Assembly (NCBI GenBank): GCA_964528675.1
Contig: CAZGTU010000170.1
Span: 1 to 7,362 of the forward strand
Length of the DNA: 7,362 nt
Reading direction: 5' to 3'
Source of the DNA: CAYRTD01 sp964528675
GTDB lineage: Bacteria; Bacteroidota; Bacteroidia; Bacteroidales; GCA-2748055
The stretch's first letter is position 1; the number at the start of each line of letters is the position of its first letter. Positions 1-7,116 of the stretch are shown here, piece by piece. The position numbers and the translations under genes were made by a program. The notes beneath the pieces are model-generated. The model did not search any database. It was given only the letters and a program-made list of their open reading frames with translations, and was not told the origin of the DNA.

Positions 1-371
1 GATACTTCAAATAAATTTTCAGAAATTTAGGTTTATGAATTAATCAGGCTAAATTGTCATCTAAACTCCAAGGTAATTACAAACTGAAAGCATACCTGCT
101 TTTTACCCCTCCCAAACCCTAAAACCTCAGGGGTTGATAAAAAGACTAATAATCCGCTGCAGTTAGCTCCACCAATAACCGATAACAATTAGCATTATCA
201 CATTTCACCAATATTGATTTTCATCATGTTAAGGTCAACCTTTTTATTCTAAATTTGTCTTACATCTTGAATTGTAATGCACTGCTTTTTACATATTCAT
301 ATTATTCATACCTTCATTTTTTTTGTGCTCCAGTTTAAATTTTTCTTAACTTTATCCTTCTACCGGCTATC
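1..371. other. Gene-free region upstream of the lacI-type gene
   Basis: No open reading frame that I can support lies here. The stretch is AT-rich. It contains a possible promoter -7 element at 250-257 (listed separately), a run of eight T at 317-324, and two weak inverted repeats: AAATTT at 13-18 and 23-28, and ACCCCT at 105-110 with AGGGGT at 129-134. Neither is followed by a T-run, so neither reads as a clear terminator for an upstream gene. There is no copy of the CAAACGTTTG palindrome found before the transporter gene, so nothing visible suggests that the regulator represses itself through that same box. It probably holds the promoter and 5' leader of the regulator gene. Confidence 0.6.
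250..257 (+). promoter_or_regulatory. Possible Bacteroidota -7 promoter element for the LacI-family gene
   Basis: TAAATTTG matches the Bacteroidota -7 consensus TAnnTTTG exactly. No TTTG sits at the expected distance upstream (the region 221-231 lacks it), so the -33 half is missing or degenerate. If used, transcription would start near 262-265 and leave a leader of roughly 105 nt before the ATG at 372. A short AT-rich match like this can arise by chance. Confidence 0.35.
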
Positions 372-1433
372 ATGAAACCACACAATGTAACCATAAAAGA
401 TATTGCCAGGGAACTTGGAGTTTCTCCCTCAACCGTTTCCAGGGCGCTGAAAGATCATCCCGACATCAGCCAGGAAACCAAAAAAATGGTGAAGGAACTT
501 GTTGAGAAGTTACGTTATAAGCCCAATTCGGTAGCGCTTAGCCTTCGCAACAGAAAAACCAATATTATCGGCGTCATAGTGCCCCAGATGGTGCATCATT
601 TTTTCTCCTCTGTTATTTCGGGTATTGAAGAAGCATCTGTTTCAGCCGGTTATAATGTGATGATCTTTCAGTCGAACGAGGATTATGACCGGGAAGTGCT
701 GAATGTACAGTCACTAATGTCAAGCCGCGTAGACGGTGCGCTTGCCTCTATATCCAAAACATCCAAAAAATTCGGGCATTTTAAAGAACTCCTTGAGAAT
801 GACACCCCCCTGGTTCTTTTTGACCGGGTATGCGATGATCTCGAAACAGATAAAGTAATTGTTGATGATTTTAACGGAGCTTTTACCGCTACAGAATACC
901 TCATAAAAACAGGTTGTAAAAGAATTGCCCATCTGGCAGCCCCGCAGCATTTGCTCATCGGTTACCAGCGCCAGCGTGGTTATATAACGGCACTGGAGAA
1001 AAACGGACTTGAAGTGGATTATGACCTTATCATTAAATGCGATACTCATGACGAGGCCCTGGATATCACACCAGGGTTAATGAAACTTGACAATCCTCCC
1101 GATGCAATTTTTGCTGTCAATGATATGACCGCTACAGGAGTGCTCAAAGCTCTCAAAAAACTGAATATTAAAGTGCCGGATGATATTTCCGTAATCGGAT
1201 TCACCGACGGTCTCGTTGCAACTGTTACCGATCCTCCCCTGACCACCGTCAGCCAGCATGGCTTCGACCTGGGGAAAAAGGCTGCCGAAATCCTTCTGGA
1301 CCGGATCAATTCAGGCTTCGAAATCAAAATCCCCGTCACTGAGGTTATTCCTACAACACTCGTGATCAGAGAATCGACACGAAAAATTGCTTTCGAGGAA
1401 AAGAAAGCGTCCATTGCCGGATTGAAGAGTTAA
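372..1433 (+). CDS. LacI/GalR-family transcriptional regulator
   Basis: Sugar-responsive DNA-binding regulator, full length for the family (353 residues). The N-terminal helix-turn-helix spans about residues 6-27 (VTIKDIARELGVSPSTVSRAL), followed by a third helix and a hinge near 51-62 with the PNSVALSLR pattern; Leu56 is the likely minor-groove lever. The rest is a periplasmic-binding-protein-like effector domain with family landmarks: LVLFDRV at 147-153, VDDFNGA at 164-170, the RQRGY segment at 200-204, AVNDMTATG at 248-256 and VIGFTDG at 274-280. It should act as a dimer in the cytoplasm. The ATG at 372 gives a standard N-terminus; no strong ribosome-binding site is visible, as is usual in Bacteroidota. 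It lies upstream of, and in the same direction as, a transporter-GH65 pair, so it probably controls that pair with a maltose-like sugar as effector. The regulatory target and effector are inferred from position only. Confidence 0.93.
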   Translation: MKPHNVTIKDIARELGVSPSTVSRALKDHPDISQETKKMVKELVEKLRYKPNSVALSLRNRKTNIIGVIVPQMVHHFFSSVISGIEEASVSAGYNVMIFQSNEDYDREVLNVQSLMSSRVDGALASISKTSKKFGHFKELLENDTPLVLFDRVCDDLETDKVIVDDFNGAFTATEYLIKTGCKRIAHLAAPQHLLIGYQRQRGYITALEKNGLEVDYDLIIKCDTHDEALDITPGLMKLDNPPDAIFAVNDMTATGVLKALKKLNIKVPDDISVIGFTDGLVATVTDPPLTTVSQHGFDLGKKAAEILLDRINSGFEIKIPVTEVIPTTLVIRESTRKIAFEEKKASIAGLKS

Positions 1434-1448
1434 AGCGGTTCCCGCCTG

Positions 1449-1552
1449 CAATCTTTCAACCATTCAATTCTTAAACCCATAAACCCTTCAACCCATAAAC
1501 CCATAAACCCATAAACCCATAAACCCTTCAACCATCAACTTCCCCAACATGC
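1449..1552. repeat. Imperfect tandem octamer repeat (AAACCCAT-type)
   Basis: The sequence keeps an 8-bp period for about 13 units. The core at 1473-1528 reads AAACCCAT, AAACCCTT, CAACCCAT, AAACCCAT, AAACCCAT, AAACCCAT, AAACCCTT. Flanking units in the same register are more degenerate (CAATCTTT 1449, CAACCATT 1457, CAATTCTT 1465, CAACCATC 1529, AACTTCCC 1537, CAACATGC 1545). The tract begins 16 bp after the regulator stop codon and ends about 20 bp before the operator-like palindrome. It has no reading frame of its own. I have the impression that CAACC/AAACC microsatellite-like tracts are common between genes in Bacteroidota; a function is unknown. Confidence 0.85.
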
Positions 1553-1570
1553 TCAAAAATATTCCCCCTC

Positions 1571-1584
1571 CGCAAACGTTTGAA
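1571..1584. promoter_or_regulatory. Candidate operator for the LacI-family regulator
   Basis: A perfect 10-bp palindrome, CAAACGTTTG, occupies 1573-1582 with a central CpG, the typical form of LacI/GalR-family operators. The flanking bases (CG on the left, AA on the right) do not extend the symmetry. It lies between the regulator gene and the transporter gene, about 55 bp upstream of the -33 element of the candidate promoter. A 10-bp palindrome alone can occur by chance in 7 kb; the call rests on the CpG core, the intergenic position and the adjacent LacI-type gene. Confidence 0.55.
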
Positions 1585-1637
1585 ATAAGGCCTGCAAAGG
1601 ATCAGCCCTTTATAACATATTAATATCCAGTAAAAAA

Positions 1638-1670
1638 TTTGCTTTCTATACTTCTTTTTTCCTATTTTTG
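1638..1670 (+). promoter_or_regulatory. Bacteroidota-type promoter for the transporter-GH65 unit
   Basis: TTTG at 1638-1641 and TATTTTTG at 1663-1670 match the -33 (TTTG) and -7 (TAnnTTTG) consensus elements of the Bacteroidota primary sigma factor, separated by 21 nt, within the usual spacing range. Transcription would start near 1675-1678, giving a leader of about 175 nt before the ATG at 1851. I found no other TAnnTTTG match between the regulator and transporter genes. Confidence 0.6.
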
Positions 1671-1716
1671 GGTCAGAAACAAATATTTCCCGATAATACA
1701 TTCTCTGATCTCCCAG

Positions 1717-1745
1717 ATTGTTTCAGGAGACAATTCCATTGTTTC
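1717..1745 (+). promoter_or_regulatory. Leader element with two mutually exclusive hairpins
   Basis: ATTGTTTC occurs twice, at 1717-1724 and 1738-1745, and between them GAGACAAT (1727-1734) can pair with either copy. Upstream pairing gives a 7-bp stem (1717-1723 with 1728-1734, one G-U pair) closed by a 4-nt loop. Downstream pairing gives an 8-bp stem (1727-1734 with 1738-1745, one G-U pair) with a 3-nt loop. Both cannot form together. It lies in the predicted leader, roughly 40-70 nt after the inferred transcription start. No long T-run follows, so this is not a classic attenuator. A role is unproven, and short AT-rich pairings can be accidental. Confidence 0.35.
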
Positions 1746-1850
1746 CGGATTTTCCATTTTATAATATTTTAATCCCCATGCATACGTAAATGCGCCGTAA
1801 TTATGCAATTGCGTTATTTACCGGGCACAGGAATTTTTAAATAATAAGCA

Positions 1851-3356
1851 ATGAAAAGAAAACCAAAACTTTCATTCTGGCAGATCTGGAACATGAGTTT
1901 CGGATTTTTCGGTATTCAATTTGGATTTGGATTACAGAATGGGAATGTAAGCCGGATATTCCAGACCCTGGGCGCAGAGATTGACCAAATCCCTATTCTT
2001 TGGATCGCCGCTCCGGTTACTGGATTAATCGTTCAACCCATTATTGGGCATATGAGTGATAATACCTGGAATAAACTGGGAAGGAGAAGGCCTTATTTCC
2101 TTATTGGTGCCATTTTCGCATCCATTTCTCTGATTTTTATGCCAAATTCGCCCAGCTTATGGATAGCAGCAGGGATGTTGTGGATCATGGATGCATCCAT
2201 CAATATTTCCATGGAACCTTTCCGGGCATTCGTTGGGGATATGCTTCCCAATCAACAACGAACGCTTGGCTTTACCATGCAGAGTTTCTTTATCGGCGTG
2301 GGAGCCTTTATCGCCAGTTGGATGCCCTATGTTATGGCCAACTGGTTTAATTTTTCCAATACAGCTCCTGAAGGCCAGATCCCGGAAACAGTGAAATATT
2401 CCTTTTATTTCGGCGGTGCAGTCTTTTTGCTTGCTGTACTATGGACGGTGATAAAAACAAAAGAATATCCGCCGGAAGAACTTGCCTCTTTTACAGATGA
2501 AGAAAACATCCCTGAAAAAAAGGTGGTTGAATCTACCGAACCTTTTAATAAATATTTGAGAAGAGGAATAATCTGGACCCTGGTGGGGGCAATATCTACC
2601 TGGCCAATTGTTCGTTATAATCTCGATGATGAATTGTACATTTTATCCGGAGGTTTTGCGCTTTTCGGAATTCTTCAGCTAATCAGTGCAGCCCTCATCA
2701 AGGGTAAAAAAGAACGCTCCGGACTGGTGAGTATCATAACTGATCTTTACCGGATGCCCCTCACCATGAAACAACTGGCAGTGGTGCAATTCTTTTCCTG
2801 GTTCGCCCTGTTTTCCATGTGGATCTACACCACCCCCGCAGTAACCAGTCATATTTACGGTACAACAGATCCCACTTCACATCTTTATAATACAGGTGCC
2901 GATCTGGTAAGCGGAATGTTTGGCTGGTATAATCTGTTTGCCGCTGGCTTTGGATTGCTTATTCTTCCTTATTTAGCCAGACTAACCAACAGGAAAATCA
3001 CTCATATGATCGCGCTTGTCATAGGAGGACTGGGACTTGCATCTATCTATTACCTTGCAACTCCCCAGCAGATGATATTCTCCATGATCGGCGTAGGATT
3101 GGGATGGGCCAGTATTCTTGCCTTGCCTTATGCTATTCTTACCGGCTCTCTACCTCAGCATAAAATGGGTGTGTACATGGGTATTTTTAATTTTTTTATA
3201 GTGATACCCCAGATACTTGCTGCTACCATCCTGGGTTTCCTTGTGAAAGATGTATTTAATGAACAAAGTATCTACGCGCTTCTTACAGGTGGCGCTGCTA
3301 TGATTGTTGCTGCCATACTCGTGCTTTTTGTAAAGGACGTGGCAAGTGAAAAATAG
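1851..3356 (+). CDS. MFS sugar transporter, SLC45/GPH-like (probable maltose or alpha-glucoside permease)
   Basis: Inner-membrane secondary transporter of 501 residues, probably a proton-sugar symporter. The cytoplasmic loop between helices 2 and 3 carries an MFS motif A variant at 66-81: Gly66, Asp70, then Gly77-Arg78-Arg79-Arg80-Pro81, the GRRRP form seen in sucrose/maltose transporters of the SLC45 type. Hydrophobic segments appear near 12-32, 47-66, 82-97, 102-120, 140-160, 184-201, 308-330, 356-376, 383-402, 406-430, 439-465 and 474-496. Two more, near 239-258 and 262-284, lie between the two halves, so 14 segments rather than 12 are possible. A charged loop at about 203-236 precedes them. 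The start at 1851 follows an A-rich stretch with no strong Shine-Dalgarno. The GH65 gene begins 44 bp downstream, so the substrate is probably the disaccharide that enzyme splits. Class is secure; substrate is inferred from the neighbour. Confidence 0.88.
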   Translation: MKRKPKLSFWQIWNMSFGFFGIQFGFGLQNGNVSRIFQTLGAEIDQIPILWIAAPVTGLIVQPIIGHMSDNTWNKLGRRRPYFLIGAIFASISLIFMPNSPSLWIAAGMLWIMDASINISMEPFRAFVGDMLPNQQRTLGFTMQSFFIGVGAFIASWMPYVMANWFNFSNTAPEGQIPETVKYSFYFGGAVFLLAVLWTVIKTKEYPPEELASFTDEENIPEKKVVESTEPFNKYLRRGIIWTLVGAISTWPIVRYNLDDELYILSGGFALFGILQLISAALIKGKKERSGLVSIITDLYRMPLTMKQLAVVQFFSWFALFSMWIYTTPAVTSHIYGTTDPTSHLYNTGADLVSGMFGWYNLFAAGFGLLILPYLARLTNRKITHMIALVIGGLGLASIYYLATPQQMIFSMIGVGLGWASILALPYAILTGSLPQHKMGVYMGIFNFFIVIPQILAATILGFLVKDVFNEQSIYALLTGGAAMIVAAILVLFVKDVASEK

Positions 3357-3400
3357 CAAGTCTTTTGGATAAATAACCGGAATGCAAAATTTTGGATTAG

Positions 3401-5719
3401 ATGAAAAATTACTATAAAACAAATGAATGGAAGGTTATTGAAGAAGGTTTTAATCCTTCCATGCAAAAAGCTTCGGAAAGCATTTTCAGCCTTGGGAATG
3501 GCAGAATGGGTCAAAGAGCTTTTTTTGAAGAAAAATACTCCGGTGAAAGCCTCCATGGCATCTATATTGCCGGGGTGTATTATCCGGATAAAACACGCGT
3601 GGGATGGTGGAAAAACGGTTACCCTGAATATTTTGCCAAGGTCCCGAACGCTCCCAACTGGATCGGTATTAATATTATAATTGACGGAGAAGAACTCGAT
3701 CTGCATAATTGTGAGGTACATGATTTCTATCGCGAGCTGAACATGAAAGAAGGTTTTCTGTTAAGAAAATTCACCGCCAGCCTTCCGGGTGATAAAAAAG
3801 TGGCAGTAGAAGCAAAACGTTTCCTCAGCATTGCCAACGATAATATTGGGGCCATAAGCTATGCAGTGAAATCCCTGAATTTTACAGGGAAGATTACAAT
3901 TGTTCCTTATATTGACGGAAATATAAGAAACGAAGATGCCAATTACGATGAAATATTCTGGGACATTGAGGAAGAACATGCCCATGAAGGTCATGCCTGC
4001 CTGGTTTCAACCACTAAAAAATCAGGTTTCAATGTTTGTATGTGCATGGAATATGAGATCAGCAAAAATAATAGTACAATAAAAGTATCACCGGAAATAA
4101 TCAAAAAGCCCGGATTAGTTGGAAATAGCATAAGTACAGACATCGCTGAAAATGAAGAAGTAGTTTTTTATAAATATGTTTCGGTCCTGAATTCCATGAA
4201 TCATAAAAGGGATGAAATCGTCAGAAACGGACAGAAAATGGTCCGGGAAGCTGCAGAAAAGAAATTTGACAGACTCTTCGCAGAGCATTCGGAAATATGG
4301 AAAGAAAAATGGTCACACAGCGATATCATCATCGAAGGCGATGATGCCGCCCAACAGGGAATACGCTTTAATATATTTCACCTGAACCAGACTTACACCG
4401 GGCAGGATGAGCGGTTGAACATAGGACCAAAAGGATTTACAGGTGAAAAGTATGGCGGAAGTACTTACTGGGATACGGAAGCATACCTCATCCCTTTTTA
4501 CCTGAGCACCGCACCGCAGGAGGTCTCCCGTAACTTACTGGTATATCGTTACAAGCATCTTGAAAAAGCAATTGAAAATGCGGAGAAGCTGGGGTTTCAC
4601 TCCGGCGCAGCCCTCTACCCCATGGTTACCATGAATGGTGAGGAATCGCATAATGAATGGGAAATTACTTTTGAAGAAATTCACAGAAATGGTGCTATTG
4701 CTTATGCTATTTACAATTATATCAATTACACGAAGGATAAGAAGTATCTGGCTGAATACGGGCTCGAAGTGTTAATAGCCATCTCCCGTTTCTGGAGGCA
4801 AAGGGTCAACTGGTCGGATGTGAAAGGCAAATATGTTATGCTGGGTATAACCGGTCCGAATGAGTACGAGAATAATGTCAATAATAACTGGTATACCAAT
4901 AAGATGGCCGTATGGACACTGGAATACACTCTTGAAGCACTGGAATTTGTGATGCAGGAATATCCTGCACAATATACTGAGATTATTGAAAAAACCGGTT
5001 TTCAGAATGAGGTCGAAATAAAAGCCTGGAAGGATATCATTGATAATATGTACTTTCCTTATTCCGAGACTTTCCAGGTATTTCTGCAGCAGGAAGGATT
5101 CCTTGACAAAGATCAATTGAAAGTAACGGCACTTCCTCCGGAAGAAAGGCCCTTGAACCAGCACTGGTCATGGGACAGGATACTCCGTTCCGTATTTATC
5201 AAACAGGCCGATGTTCTCCAGGGAATTTTCAATTTTGAAAAAGATTATGACATGGAAACCATCCGGAGGAATTACGACTTTTATGAACCCCGCACCGTGC
5301 ATGAATCCAGTCTTTCCCCCTGCATTCATTCCATTCTTGCTGCAAGGCTTGGTAAGAAAGAGGATGCATACAACCTCTATTTGCGAACCTCCCGGCTCGA
5401 TCTTGATGATTATAACCATGAGGTTCATGAAGGCCTTCACATTACCAGCATGGGCGGCACATGGATGTCTGTTGTTTATGGCTTTGGAGGCCTGAGAGTC
5501 AGGGATGATATGCTTAACTTTAATCCTTTTGTCCCGGAAAACTGGGAAACCATCTCATTCCGGATCATGTTCAGGAAAAATGTCCTGAGAATTAAGATCT
5601 CAAAAAATAGTTTTGAGATGCATAACGAGGAAGGTCCGGACATAGACTTTATCCTAAAAGGTGAAAAGTATTTCTGCGGAGAAAGAGATGTTTTTAGTAC
5701 GGGTTTGGTAGTGGTGTGA
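3401..5719 (+). CDS. GH65 disaccharide phosphorylase, probably maltose phosphorylase
   Basis: Inverting phosphorylase that would convert maltose plus phosphate into glucose and beta-D-glucose-1-phosphate in the cytoplasm; there is no signal peptide. Its 772 residues fit the GH65 layout: N-terminal beta-sandwich (about 1-270), helical linker, (alpha/alpha)6 barrel (about 320-690) and a small C-terminal beta domain. The catalytic acid is most likely Glu488 in TGPNEYENN (484-492), close to Glu487 of Lactobacillus brevis maltose phosphorylase. Trp357-Asp358 in YWDTEAY is the usual glucose-binding pair. Lys601-Gln602 and the HESSLSP segment at 634-640 form the probable phosphate site, which argues for a phosphorylase over a GH65 hydrolase. 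The loop at 413-426, with His417-Asn418-Glu419, resembles maltose phosphorylases more than trehalose or kojibiose enzymes. It is cotranscribed with the upstream transporter (44-bp gap). Family and phosphorolysis are strong; maltose specificity is likely but not proven. Confidence 0.92.
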   Translation: MKNYYKTNEWKVIEEGFNPSMQKASESIFSLGNGRMGQRAFFEEKYSGESLHGIYIAGVYYPDKTRVGWWKNGYPEYFAKVPNAPNWIGINIIIDGEELDLHNCEVHDFYRELNMKEGFLLRKFTASLPGDKKVAVEAKRFLSIANDNIGAISYAVKSLNFTGKITIVPYIDGNIRNEDANYDEIFWDIEEEHAHEGHACLVSTTKKSGFNVCMCMEYEISKNNSTIKVSPEIIKKPGLVGNSISTDIAENEEVVFYKYVSVLNSMNHKRDEIVRNGQKMVREAAEKKFDRLFAEHSEIWKEKWSHSDIIIEGDDAAQQGIRFNIFHLNQTYTGQDERLNIGPKGFTGEKYGGSTYWDTEAYLIPFYLSTAPQEVSRNLLVYRYKHLEKAIENAEKLGFHSGAALYPMVTMNGEESHNEWEITFEEIHRNGAIAYAIYNYINYTKDKKYLAEYGLEVLIAISRFWRQRVNWSDVKGKYVMLGITGPNEYENNVNNNWYTNKMAVWTLEYTLEALEFVMQEYPAQYTEIIEKTGFQNEVEIKAWKDIIDNMYFPYSETFQVFLQQEGFLDKDQLKVTALPPEERPLNQHWSWDRILRSVFIKQADVLQGIFNFEKDYDMETIRRNYDFYEPRTVHESSLSPCIHSILAARLGKKEDAYNLYLRTSRLDLDDYNHEVHEGLHITSMGGTWMSVVYGFGGLRVRDDMLNFNPFVPENWETISFRIMFRKNVLRIKISKNSFEMHNEEGPDIDFILKGEKYFCGERDVFSTGLVVV
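5597..5619. repeat. Perfect inverted repeat inside the 3' end of the GH65 gene
   Basis: The arms ATCTCAAAA (5597-5605) and TTTTGAGAT (5611-5619) are exactly complementary: a 9-bp stem around a 5-nt loop. It lies within GH65 codons 733-740, about 100 bp before the stop. Neither strand has a T-run after the stem, so it is not a standard intrinsic terminator. Given the convergent gene end with no intergenic space, it is the only strong stem I see near that junction. It could equally be a by-product of the Lys/Asn/Phe codons. Confidence 0.4.
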
Positions 5720-5722
5720 AAT

Positions 5723-7111
5723 CTAATCAATTATTCCCAGCCAATGAGTGCCAGGTGGTGTTTTTATCCTGGATAAATCAGTGCTTTCAATCTTTTGAAC
5801 TACTCTTTCACCTGTGGAGACATTTACCCATTCAAGGCTTGTTTTTTTACTAAACATCCTGAGATCTATCAATATATTACCTTCAGCCGGGAAATACATA
5901 CAGATCTTATTATCATCGCTACAGGCATAAACTTCATTTTCTTCCCGGTCTGTGATAAGTTCCATACAGGGTGATGACTCCCATGGATGCATCTCTTCCA
6001 ATAACCATTTTGCAGCTTTCAATGAGAAAATCGATTTTGGTGAAAATCCCAGTCCGTATTTTCCGCTTTCATTCCTGTGAAACCTGGAGGAAGCGCATCC
6101 TCCCAGAAGATTTCTCCAGAATCGGTCTATTGCTTCATCGTCGGTTCCCGGCCATTTTTCTTCTCCGGATTTCCCATATATCTTAACAGAATTAATCGGC
6201 CTGGGATCATCGGCAAGATATTCTCTTATATATTGAAGATTATCCCAGTTTTTCTGACCGCTTACTGCGGAATTTTGCGATGCTTCGAAAAAGGTATAAA
6301 ATTCCGGATGATCAAGAGAGTATTTATGTTGATCATCTCTCATGTCGGGTGCCCAGTACATTTCCGTAACTTCTGTTTTTTTTCCATTTCCTGAAAAATA
6401 TTTTTGTATGAAATCAGCCCAGTACCAGCTCCATTCCGGACTTTGTGCATGCTGGATCTCATTGGTGATACAATATAAAACATGATCAAATTTCAAAGTT
6501 CTTTTCAGGATCTCCTGTGCAAATTTCTCCTGGTAAAACAATAATATTGAGTCATTATTGGCACCGGGAACCGAATTAAAGAACGGATGTTTTTTATTGG
6601 GCTTTTCAGGAACAACTGAATCAAGCTGAGTGTCCAAAAAACTGTAGTTAGTATTGTTTTCCGGATTCCATGGATCCTTTTTCCATCTCGAATCAGGAAA
6701 ATGATCATGAGTAGCCCAGATCTCCACCTGGACAAAAATACCCAGCTCCAAGGTCCACTCTAATAAACTATCCAGCCGATTCCAGTATTCAGGATTAAAA
6801 TTCAGAAGATCGTACATACCATCTGCGTTTTTTTTGAAAGCCCTCACCTCATTTCCTCCCCCAACGTCCCGACTGCTCATGGTGTTTCGGACATAATTGC
6901 CCCCAGCTTCATGGATCTCTTCAAGATGGGCCTTCAGTTCCCTCTGCTGAAAAAGATTATCATCCTTCGATGCTCCGATTAGCATGACAGGCTTGCCCCT
7001 GTATTGCCAGTAGAAGGGATTTTCTGACCAGGGTTTAATCCTGTTTTTCTCATAGGAATTGCATGAAATTACAAACGAAAACAGGAGAAATAAGAACAGA
7101 CAGGTCCTCAT
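5723..7111 (-). CDS. Lipoprotein with glycosidase-like TIM barrel (cellulase/DUF4038-like) and C-terminal beta domain
   Basis: Exported lipoprotein of 462 residues. A short hydrophobic signal ends in the lipobox Val14-Ile15-Ser16-Cys17, so Cys17 should be lipidated after cleavage. The mature start contains NPFYWQYRGKPVMLIGAS (31-48) followed by DDNLFQ, an opening I associate with cellulase-like and DUF4038-like TIM-barrel proteins of Bacteroidota and Planctomycetes. The barrel runs to about 375. Asn217-Glu218 in CITNEIQ has the form of the clan GH-A acid/base pair. The second catalytic carboxylate is unclear; Glu276 (FFEAS) and Glu317/Glu318 (SGEEKW) are candidates. A C-terminal beta domain (about 380-462) resembles the putative collagen-binding domain that accompanies DUF4038. 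The start at 7111 follows the upstream gene by 5 nt, suggesting one operon. It is likely a surface or periplasmic glycan-acting protein; the substrate is unknown. Nothing ties it to the maltose genes on the other strand. Confidence 0.75.
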   Translation of the reverse strand: MRTCLFLFLLFSFVISCNSYEKNRIKPWSENPFYWQYRGKPVMLIGASKDDNLFQQRELKAHLEEIHEAGGNYVRNTMSSRDVGGGNEVRAFKKNADGMYDLLNFNPEYWNRLDSLLEWTLELGIFVQVEIWATHDHFPDSRWKKDPWNPENNTNYSFLDTQLDSVVPEKPNKKHPFFNSVPGANNDSILLFYQEKFAQEILKRTLKFDHVLYCITNEIQHAQSPEWSWYWADFIQKYFSGNGKKTEVTEMYWAPDMRDDQHKYSLDHPEFYTFFEASQNSAVSGQKNWDNLQYIREYLADDPRPINSVKIYGKSGEEKWPGTDDEAIDRFWRNLLGGCASSRFHRNESGKYGLGFSPKSIFSLKAAKWLLEEMHPWESSPCMELITDREENEVYACSDDNKICMYFPAEGNILIDLRMFSKKTSLEWVNVSTGERVVQKIESTDLSRIKTPPGTHWLGIID

Positions 7112-7116
7112 AATTT

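Noticed and set aside
105..134. ACCCCT/AGGGGT stem as a terminator of an upstream gene
   Set aside because: A 6-bp stem with an 18-nt loop and no T-run is too weak to call.
683..1414. Antisense reading frames within the LacI-family gene
   Set aside because: They mirror the coding strand's codon pattern, resemble no known family by eye, and lack promoters or start signals. The same holds for antisense frames within the transporter, GH65 and lipoprotein genes.
1435..1445. GCGG-TTC-CCGC hairpin right after the regulator stop codon as a terminator
   Set aside because: The stem is only 4 bp with a 3-nt loop and is not followed by a T-run.
1473..1528. CRISPR array or telomere-like repeat
   Set aside because: The 8-bp units are contiguous with no spacers, so it is not CRISPR. 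Resemblance to TTTAGGG-type telomere units on the minus strand is superficial; the unit is ATGGGTTT and the tract is a short internal one.
3385..3394. CAAAATTTTG palindrome just before the GH65 start codon
   Set aside because: It lacks the central CpG of LacI operators and lies inside an operon gap. A 10-bp AT-rich palindrome is expected by chance in a window of this size.
3815..3822. A second LacI-like box, AAACGTTT, inside the GH65 gene
   Set aside because: Only the 8-bp core is symmetrical, it encodes ordinary family sequence (Ala-Lys-Arg-Phe), and it is over 2 kb from the intergenic palindrome. Chance occurrence is the simplest explanation.
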